Positions 55,967 through 64,000 of a stretch of 64,000 nucleotides of DNA are shown here, in pieces; position 1 is the stretch's first letter; each line of letters starts with the position of its first letter. A program made the translations under genes and the position numbers. Source of the DNA: Catonia carolina (Eukaryota; Arthropoda; Insecta; Hemiptera; Achilidae); NCBI GenBank assembly GCA_035578175.1, contig JAQMRL010000001.1, forward strand, positions 370,009,720-370,073,719, given 5' to 3'. The notes beneath the pieces are model-generated. The model was not told where the DNA came from, searched no databases, and saw nothing but the letters and a program-made list of their open reading frames with translations.

Positions 55967-57859
55967 TACTAGTAATTTAGAACAACAGATTAATCAACAT
56001 TTTCACAAATAGTATATTTAAATCAAAATGAAATAAAACATGTCATATCATTAATCAATTTTATCTCAATGAGAAAGCGTAGTCCCTACGAATCATAACT
56101 GGTTTCTTACTAAAATGAGAAAATCTTACAGGTTTCTTTAAATTTCATAGATTTATTTGTAGTCTTTAGACTGATTGTAAATTTTCTTTAAAGCATGTTA
56201 TTTACTCTGGTTGAGCAACAAGCGGTTTCGTAACGGAGCCAGCTGACAAATAGCCATGGAGAAACGTAACTGAATTTTCCTGTTCGAATTCAAAATGCCT
56301 TACGCCATAAGTTTTTAGGTCAGCTAAAGTAGCAACCAACCTATCGTGTTGTGGGTAGTTATTTAAGATAAAAGAAATTCTAAAAACAAAAAAATTTTAA
56401 AACATATTTTCTTTATTAATTATCCAATTATAAATAAGTTAACAAAGCTACATAAACGCAAAGTTAATTGAATAATTTTAGTAATTTTACAGTAGACACT
56501 AATATATTTTCTTTGCAATTAAACATTAAGATATTAATAATTACTTTGAGAATTGAAAGAATTAATAAGAGAATAATGCAATATTTTACTGTTGAAGTTG
56601 AATTATTCCTCTACACCTTGATTTATGTCTCTTTATGATATCCTTCAGTTTCAGTGGTGTAAGGTATTGATTTACAATTGTTTCTCACTGAAGATTGGAG
56701 TGTATCGCAGCATATCATATGCCAAACCCAATTAATTGCACTTACCCATCAACCAAGTAAATTGCATGAGTAGTTTCGATTACAAGAGACAGTACAAGTA
56801 TTCATTTCAAGACAAAGAACACCTACATAAGATCTACCTACATATATACATTAATTTATTGTAGCCTTGCGTTTTGGATTCATTCCTGTCATTAAAATGG
56901 TTTTATATTCACTTTTTGATTTGTAATCTTTATTACGATATTATAAAGTACAAGGATATCAATACTGTAATTGAATCAGTCATTTCTGAAAGCCCATAAG
57001 TAAAAAAATTAACTTTTGGAATAGTTAAAAAACTTGTAATTTATTATGTTTCAATTAAAAAAATATTAAAAATATAAATTGTATAGAGGACCGTCCACGT
57101 TAATATAAAATATACTTTTGTCTTTTTTAAACACAAGCCACTCGTTTAAAAAAAATTGAAAATTTAGATTTAAGGAGTTTCTGAAATAAATTGGAGTAAA
57201 ATGTTAACTCACATTGTTTTCTGTAAAATATATTGTTAGACCAGAAAAAAATTATGCTTTACAATAGTATTCATTTATTTATTTCTGTAGTTTACATTAT
57301 GACTTCAAATAGCTTTTTGTAAGAATAAAATTGAAATTTTTAACTTTAAGAAAGAAAAATGTTGATTTTCAGGGTTATTCACGTTCTTGATCGTTGTCAT
57401 GATATTAGTTATAAACCTTAAAAAGATTTTTGCATAGAATATTTGTATGGCCTCTTCCACTGGAAAGTAGAGCTTAAGCTTCAGAAGGACATCCACTTTT
57501 ATTTTTTAATTAGAAGGAAACATTATTATTAACATAATAAAATACAATATTAAACATAATATAATATTATTACATAATTATTGTTTAATTATTATGTTTA
57601 ATTATTATTAAATGTTTAATATTTATATCCTTAAGGATAAGCCTTTTCTTATTGTTATATAAATTACTTAAGGAAAGCCAGACTTATGTGATTTTTGTAA
57701 ATATTTGATACAGTGGTAGTCATATATTTCCTGGTAATTGATAAACCGGTTTAATGCTTTTTCAGTTTATTCTGGTTTCAACCCTCAATGCTTTTTTTTT
57801 AAATCTTTACCGATCTTCACAACTTTCATAAAAGGTATAAAATTATATTTATTCCATTA
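55967..57859. other. AT-rich spacer, nothing recognised
   Basis: 57530-57620 is an A/T-only imperfect inverted repeat (AATATTAAACATAAT against ATTATGTTTAATTATT). No gene. Confidence 0.4.
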
Positions 57860-57990
57860 GGGTGGTTAACCACCTTTCTGTTGCCAAGGGTCTAGGGTTT
57901 AATTCCTGGTCAGATCAGCCATTTTTCATTTGCATTTTAATCTGTACATTAGTAGTGATGTGCAAAATAGTCGGACGTAGATAAGAATAA
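57860..57990 (+). mobile_element. SINE C, decayed copy
   Basis: GTGGTTAACCACC (eroded A box), GGGTTTAATTCCTGGTCAGA (B-box region), CCATTTTTCATTTGC, GTGCAAAATAGTCGGACG follow SINE C in order with many changes. Confidence 0.6.
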
Positions 57991-58955
57991 TTCTACTGCA
58001 TACAGCCATGTGGTTTAAAATAAAACGCTTTACTTTTTCTAGGTATCTCTCGAAAAACAAAATGCTCACCGATTTTCAGAACTGTTTCGCTTCAAGTAGA
58101 TATAAAACGCAAGTAGTAGAGTTAAAAATTCTTCAGTTGTTCTTTATCACCTAAAAAAGATGTAATCTTTCCGATTGCTTTTTTATCGGGAAGTAAGAAA
58201 ATTATTAAAAAGTCATTCAGTCAACCAGTGAGGACTTTCACTGAATCAATTAGTGAAAGCCCTCATTCAATCAGCGACGCTTTCACATATTTATTATTTT
58301 GAAAAAAAATACCTTTAAAGGATTAAAGTAAATTAAATATATTTGGTAATAATAAAATAAATGCAGATTTCTTTTCTATAGCTAAAAATTAATTCTAATG
58401 GAAACCATATCAACCTGTTGATTGCAAGCACTTAAGTATTTCAAAGTTTAATTTGATTTGTCTGGAAGAACGGCCTTCACAAAGACTAAGGAAGAAATAG
58501 ACTTCGTCTTTAATAAAGTCCAGAGGTTACCAAATGGTATGAGAGAAGACTCAACCACCCAGGTAACTTTGAGGCAATCCAGGTACTTTACAGTGAAGGC
58601 TCTATAGGGAAAAACTGTTTGAGCTGCCAGTGTTATCACTGATACTGTGAATATTTGTACGTAATCAGAATGTGTGTGTAAAATTCTAATTGTTCAAAAA
58701 ATCGTAAAGTGTACGTGATGTGGTTTTTAAATAAAATGTAGAGGTTGTAACACAGCTGAGACAATCAATATATCGATATGTTATTGTTTTATTATTTTAT
58801 TTTGAAATTTTAATGCTAAGAATTACTTTAGTAATTAATGTTATTTTGTGATTAATGATGAACATAATATAATAAACTTAAAAGACTCTCAGAAACAGTT
58901 TTAAAATATTAATTTAAATAGGTGTTGTCACGTTTTTAAGGAATATGTTTATTTA
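57991..58955. other. Spacer with an ambiguous two-strand open frame
   Basis: 58448-58639 is open on both strands; the + strand reading (SGRTAFTKTKEEIDFVFNKV, QRLPNGMREDSTTQ) precedes a donor-like CAG|GTAACT at about 58562. Not enough to call an exon. The rest is AT-rich. Confidence 0.3.
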
Positions 58956-59344
58956 GCCCATGGCAGACATGTCGAGTGTCAAATTATTTACACTCAATTG
59001 TTCGTTACAGGGCTAAAATCAAATAGTTCTGTTTCTTCTCACATGGTAAGTCAATTAAATGACTGAATCATTTAAGAACAGAAGAGGTAGAGGTGCAAAA
59101 GACAACTATCAGAGTTGTCTCCTCTGGAAGTAATGAATTTCATTATACAGCCAGACCCTATGGTGAATGAAGTGAAGGTGTCATTTGCAGAGTGGAAAAT
59201 GTGCTTTTTAGAGGGCCTGGCATGCTGATAAGCGCACTTTTCCACTCAGTGAGGAAGGCACTGGTAAACCAACTCACTCCTCGTTTTACTGAAGTAAACC
59301 TCTACTTGTTCAAACCAGCCTTTTGGCTGATGACCTAAACAACT
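58956..59344 (+). mobile_element. Family A retroposon, copy 12
   Basis: Full-length (head GGCAGACATGTCGAGTGTC, tail GATGACCTAAACAAC) with an imperfect TSD (ATATGTTTATTT before, ATATTTATTT after). Confidence 0.88.
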
Positions 59345-61238
59345 CATATTTATTTGAAATGCATAAGAAATTCGACATTCACTATAAGTCCTGTGTTCTT
59401 AAAGAAGAGTTGAATTTGTTAGGCTAAAGACCAGATTATTTTTATGTTATTATTATTGTTTAGTCAAAAGACTAATTAAGAAATAATTTCGTTTGGAATA
59501 AATACCTATACAGTTTACACAAATAAGTTAATTATTTATTTATCTAAATATTAATTCATATTTCTTTTGGAAGATAGGTTTTCAGATTAAAACTTTGTAA
59601 CTTACACATCACCTAAGTGACAAATTGCAAGATTCTGTAAAGCACTTCTGAAGTTTTAATTGTAAATAATTATAAAACATTGAAAAAATATTAATTAGTT
59701 CAAAGACTTGATCGTATATAAATAAATTATTTACTTATATAAATCAGTAGTTTTATCAGTACAATGAAATAAAGAATGAGAATCAGTACTATGAAATACA
59801 ATATCGATTTTATCAAAGTATTATAGATTTTTAGTAAATCATTTAAAGTATTCGATTTTTAAATGGAAGATCTGCGATTCGATTTCCCGGTAGAGTCTGG
59901 TATTTTAACTTTCGTTCATTTGTAGAACTGTTCATTATAACTATTTATTAAACTCGTTTATAGTAGTTGTCACTAATAACCAATGAGTTTTGAAACAGAA
60001 ACAATATAATAATTACGTTTACATTCGTTAGTTGAAATTCAATAACAATTATTTATTTTGAGAATTATTAATTTTTCAAAGCAATTATTCCTATGTTAAT
60101 TGTTTATTCAATCAATTTAGTATATGTTTATTTGATGATATACTTCGACGTAAACAAATAAATAACTGGCAAAGGTCATATACACATATTGTACGAGTTT
60201 ATTTTATTCTGTAATAGAGCAGGCAAAAATCGTTATTTTTTAATCCACTATAAAGTATTAAACTTACGAAATTATTTTAATAAAAAATACCGTGTGGTGT
60301 TTAATGCATTTTATAATGACAGTGATGAAGTTATACTGCGTTCTACGTGTAAGAATATAATGGACTTTTAAAAAAATAAGGATGTCGTGACATAAGACTT
60401 GATTTAGTTTCTCTTTATTGCTTGACTCGGAAAATGTGACGTTCATAAATTGTCAAATAAAAATATATTTTAACGGAAGAGTTTATAATGCCAAGCTTGT
60501 ACTCCAGAATCTTCTATTAAGTTTATCTTTTCTTTAAAAAATAATACTAAGCGCATCCTTGTAAATAGGTTACTTACTTTATTTTATGTGCTTTCTTTTT
60601 TTCAGTAACTTAAATGAAATCTTTCTATTAGTTTGTTATTTTTTTCTAATAGATAATACTTCTTATTAAAAGAAACCCTTAATTTATGATTTAATTCCAT
60701 AAGAATTTTCTAAACAAAAGATATTTATTAATCTAAACGTTATAGTCAACCACATTAAAAAGGTAAATTCAATTACCTACATAAAATAAACGGAATGCTT
60801 TTAAGCTAATCTTTATATCTACATTTTGATAAATCGTGACTCCAAATATTGATTTTTAATTCCTATCAACTTTAAATTTAAACGTTCATCCTTGAATGGG
60901 TTAGAAAATAAGACTACTTACGTTCTTAACGTCAGGTCTCCAAGAGTACTTCCATTTCATGTCAATTATACTTTTACTTCCCTCGATAAACAGGTTTGCG
61001 CGGGAAAATTTATTGATTTTTGGATAATGACTCAAGTTTGTGTCACTTAAATCATTATCTCTTTGTTTCCTGAATGTTCTAATCGAATGCCTGGATTTGT
61101 CTTTGAAATATAACATTTACCATTAGCGCATAAAGAGGGTTCGTAGTGCTACATTACTGAATTGATCAGAATAAATACATTTTAGAATCCAGCTGGAAAA
61201 TAGAACCAGCGAAACTATCGGCCTAAAAAACTATATCT
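59345..61238. other. AT-rich spacer
   Basis: 59868-59995 contains GATTCGATTTCCCGG..TCTGGTATTTT and GTTGTCACTAATAACCA, possibly a badly decayed SINE with a C-like head and a B-like body. Otherwise nothing. Confidence 0.35.
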
Positions 61239-61242
61239 TTAA

Positions 61243-61948
61243 GGGAACCCGGTCCTCAAAAAAAAATCACCATTTATTTTGTTGTTCATTTAATTCTACT
61301 GGCTTTTCTGAGTAAGCTGATTGATATAAATAAGTGACCTTTTGATAAGGTTTTATATTTTTTATTGGTTTTTTTAAATTTAATACCATTACTGTTTTTC
61401 AAGGACTTAACTAAAAATTTAAGTTGGATAACGTTTGATCCTTTTTTTTAGAAATTTGTTTTATTTTTTAATAGAAAGGTAACATTTTATACATGTGTTC
61501 GCAGTCCTGTTGTTTGTCTTGCTTTCTTATTTATTTTACAGCTGATTTTTTCTTACGAGAGAAATTATTTTTTGTTTCATTTCTTGGTTTTTCAAAAATT
61601 AAGTTTTTTCATACAAAAATAACATTTTTCAAAAACGGTTGGAGTTATTGACTTGAGATTTTCAGGGTACATTTTTTGCAAAGGACTACTCATTTTGACG
61701 TTGCAGTTTAACAAAACACTAACTCAAACAGATTTTATAGTTGCAAATTGGTTAATTTTTGAATATTATTGACATTGCTAAAGAAATTTGTTTTCTGATG
61801 AACTAAAAGTTAATTTAACAAACTCTCTTGTTTAAATGTGTATCAAGGTCCAATAAATCTGTGTAAAACAATTCAGTCAAATCTCTACCACAAGCTGAGA
61901 AAATGTTCCTTATGTTAGTATGGAGAAACATACGAGAACCGGGTCCCC
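61243..61948. mobile_element. piggyBac-like MITE (TTAA target)
   Basis: A 706-bp element between two TTAA tetranucleotides (61239-61242 and 61949-61952). The inverted ends are GGGAACCCGGTCCTC and, reversed, GGGGACCCGGTTCTC (13 of 15 match). TTAA duplication is the hallmark of piggyBac insertions. The interior is AT-rich with no transposase, so it is a non-autonomous derivative. Confidence 0.8.
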
Positions 61949-61952
61949 TTAA

Positions 61953-62619
61953 CGACTGTGTTGACTTAGTAAACTAAAATTTAAATACAAGTATTTTTAG
62001 CTTTAAAATGTTTATTTTAAAAGATTTACATTTTTATGTTTTTATTGACTTTTACCTCCGGAAAAATAATCCTGAAAAAGGACTTGTCAGTTGATTATTC
62101 TATGTTGTTGTTTAGGTTGTCGAGTAATCCCCACAAGGGATGCAAAATTTTGTCGTGGCTATTAATTAAAATATTAATTTTCCACAAAGAGATGCCAAAA
62201 ATTTGTCGAAACATTTAATTAAAATAATGAATTTATTTTTATCATTTAAATTACTATGATCCAAAGGTTTGAAATTAGTAGTTCGGTAGTGATTTGTGTC
62301 ATGCAGAAAGTGGACTTCAGGACAAATGACTGATAACAAACTCATTTGTATATAAAATAATTAATGCTAATTTAATTAAATGCAAAGAAATTATTATTAT
62401 TGATTAATAAACTTTTAAAATGACCTAAAAAATACATTATATAATCGAGACTTACATGCGTCCGGACTCCACTGATACACATTTATTAACTTCATAAAAA
62501 AAAATAATACATTTACATTTAAATAATTAATAAAAAAAAATATTGTAAAAATTTACTTATTTATTACATAATCAACTGACTCTATTTTCACAAAGCTATA
62601 TAAAATATGTAACGTCTAA
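61953..62619. other. AT-rich spacer, nothing recognised
   Basis: A GTTGTTGTTTAGG at 62105-62117 equals the family A 3' tail, but the adjoining sequence does not match, so it is not called. Confidence 0.4.
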
Positions 62620-63660
62620 GTTGAAATACGTTACTGTGGGTTTTTGTTTCATATCTGGCGCTGCATTTCGGTTTGTGTTAATGCTTAACTTTGTTCACTG
62701 TAAGCTGTCGCTATCTGGCGTTTTTCTGTTTATCTATTCTGGCCTGATTTGAATTAATATTTTTCTGTCGACTAATTGTACTATCTTCCTGGTTTAAACG
62801 TGCACTCTTGTTTGTGAAGTGAAATGGTACGGTAGTCGTCTATGACCTTTAAAATGTTGCCGATTTGCAAATTTCTTTCTTTTACTTAAAGAATGTTTTT
62901 TATACTTTAATGCTGCATTATGATGGTTACTGAAGTTTAATTGCATTATCTACTGTTTTAAATTATGTTTATCTTTTGTTTTTCTTTAAACTTATTATGA
63001 TACGTAATTATTTTAAGTCTTTTCCGGGTCGGCGTTTAATTATGGTTCAAGTTTTTTTGGCTTCGTAGCCCCAAATTTATTTTGGGTAAGTTCTCTTTTG
63101 TTTTGCTGTCGAATATTTCTGGAGATTGCGCTTGTCAATTCTGTTTAACTGTAAATTTTAAATTTTGAATCGAGTTATTTTGGTTTTGGCCTTGTTCGAT
63201 TCTTGCCTTGTTTTTTTGTCTGATTGTTTGCCTACACCTTTTAACCTTGTGTGGGTTTCCGTTAAGGTGTAGGGCAATTTAATCTTTTGTACTTACCTTT
63301 TGTTTTTTTTACCTTTGACCTATGTTGACCGCAATCTGTAGAAGTATTCTTTGGTCTAATTCTTTCTTTTGATTTGGTTCATTTGGTTACTTTTCTTTTC
63401 GAAGTGTTACCTTTTTCGCTTTTGACGTTAGTCGTTTTTGTCCAGGGTTCGACTCTGGGGTTCTATTCTGTGAGATTCTGCTTTGGGAACGTTTCCGTTA
63501 TGGAAGATCCTACTGTATGAGAAGCCTACTCTAGTTTTGGATAACTGTTTCGGATAGTCTTGGATAGCAGTGCCATTCTGCTTGTTTGGAGCCACCTGGG
63601 TTTGATTCTCGACGTTTTCTGTTCTATAATTTTGTTTCTGCAATCTGGTATGTGTCATTA
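62620..63660 (-). pseudogene. Strand-asymmetric block, perhaps eroded LINE gag
   Basis: The + strand is T/G-rich, hence A/C-rich on the minus strand, unlike the rest of the window. A 76-codon minus frame (63658-63428) reads MTHTRLQKQNYRTENVENQT, VGFSYSRIFHNGN, SHRIEPQSRTLDKND: polar, glutamine/asparagine-rich, with a V.YS..... motif reminiscent of the linker regions of jockey gag proteins. No zinc knuckle is seen and the downstream minus sequence is full of stops. Could equally be an unknown repeat. Confidence 0.25.
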
Positions 63661-64000
63661 AATATTTTATAAAATGTGTTTTTCGGGCTATATCGACGAT
63701 TTCTACTTGACTGCGTCTATGCAGGTCAGGTAGGGCTTCCTGTACTATGCATGTCGCGAAATGAAAATGGTCAACGAATGAACTTGTTTAAAATTTAAAT
63801 TAAAATTTTTTTTAATATTTAAATACCGTTAACAAGTTTTCTTTCTCATAAGTAATTTCATTAATCTAGAATCTTGTTTTTTTTATATATAAAATTTTTT
63901 TTACAAAATATTGTTTTTCTTCTAAAATTTTTTTAATAATTTAAAAGGCTACCATGGTATGCACATATAAATAAATATAATATTAAAATAAAAATTTGAT
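63661..64000. other. AT-rich end of window, nothing recognised
   Basis: Only long A and T runs towards the end. Confidence 0.45.

Noticed and set aside
62105..62117. Another family A tail (GTTGTTGTTTAGG)
   Set aside because: The adjoining sequence does not match the family A 3' hairpins.

Overview
The window is AT-rich, intron- and repeat-like eukaryotic nuclear DNA with no intact host gene that I can support. Jockey-type LINEs, several tRNA-derived SINEs, Tc1/mariner, pogo/Tigger, PIF/Harbinger and piggyBac-like relics, long (CA)n tracts and insect-type repeats all point to an arthropod. Some repeats (the SINE D, E and F families below) resemble elements I associate with hemipteran genomes (planthopper/spittlebug side). 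That placement is recollection, not proof.

Layout. 0.6-4.5 kb: four copies of a ~400-bp retroposon (family A), three with perfect target-site duplications (TSDs). 4.9-5.7 kb: first copy of family E, a Helentron/DINE-like element with a (CA)n core. 7.2-8.8 kb: two LINE remnants of one family, with short-tandem 3' tails. 10.9-13.6 kb: LINE 3' ends and tRNA-derived SINEs. 14.5-16.5 kb: a family A copy carrying a nested 165-bp GC-rich insertion, then E. 17.3-18.2 kb: a 5'-truncated jockey LINE with a perfect 14-bp TSD. 18.6 kb: a Tigger-like MITE. 21.6 kb: a probable histone H2B relic with a histone-type 3' stem-loop. 25.3-29.6 kb: jockey relic, two E copies, a transposase N-terminus. 30-36 kb: family A and SINE insertions. 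36.3-43 kb: a DNA-transposon cluster (two Tc1/mariner-type elements, one with both terminal inverted repeats; a deleted Tigger) mixed with LINE fragments, and one candidate host exon at 38.6-38.8 kb. 44.6-45.8 kb: jockey relics. 48.1-48.8 kb: a 375-bp tandem duplication of a LINE tail with long (TTC/TCC)n tracts. 49.6-50.6 kb: an R1-like LINE end abutting a Harbinger relic. 51-59 kb: SINE D, more family A, LINE. 61.2-61.9 kb: a TTAA-flanked piggyBac-like MITE. 62.6-63.7 kb: a strand-asymmetric T/G-rich block, perhaps an eroded LINE gag.

There is no operon or pathway here. The biology is layered transposition: LINEs supply machinery, SINEs and family A copies move with 8-14 bp TSDs, and most autonomous copies are broken by stops, frameshifts or internal deletions. 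Nearly all open frames of 60-125 codons are chance frames or pieces of these repeats. All protein identifications come from reading translated motifs by eye; none was checked by database search.
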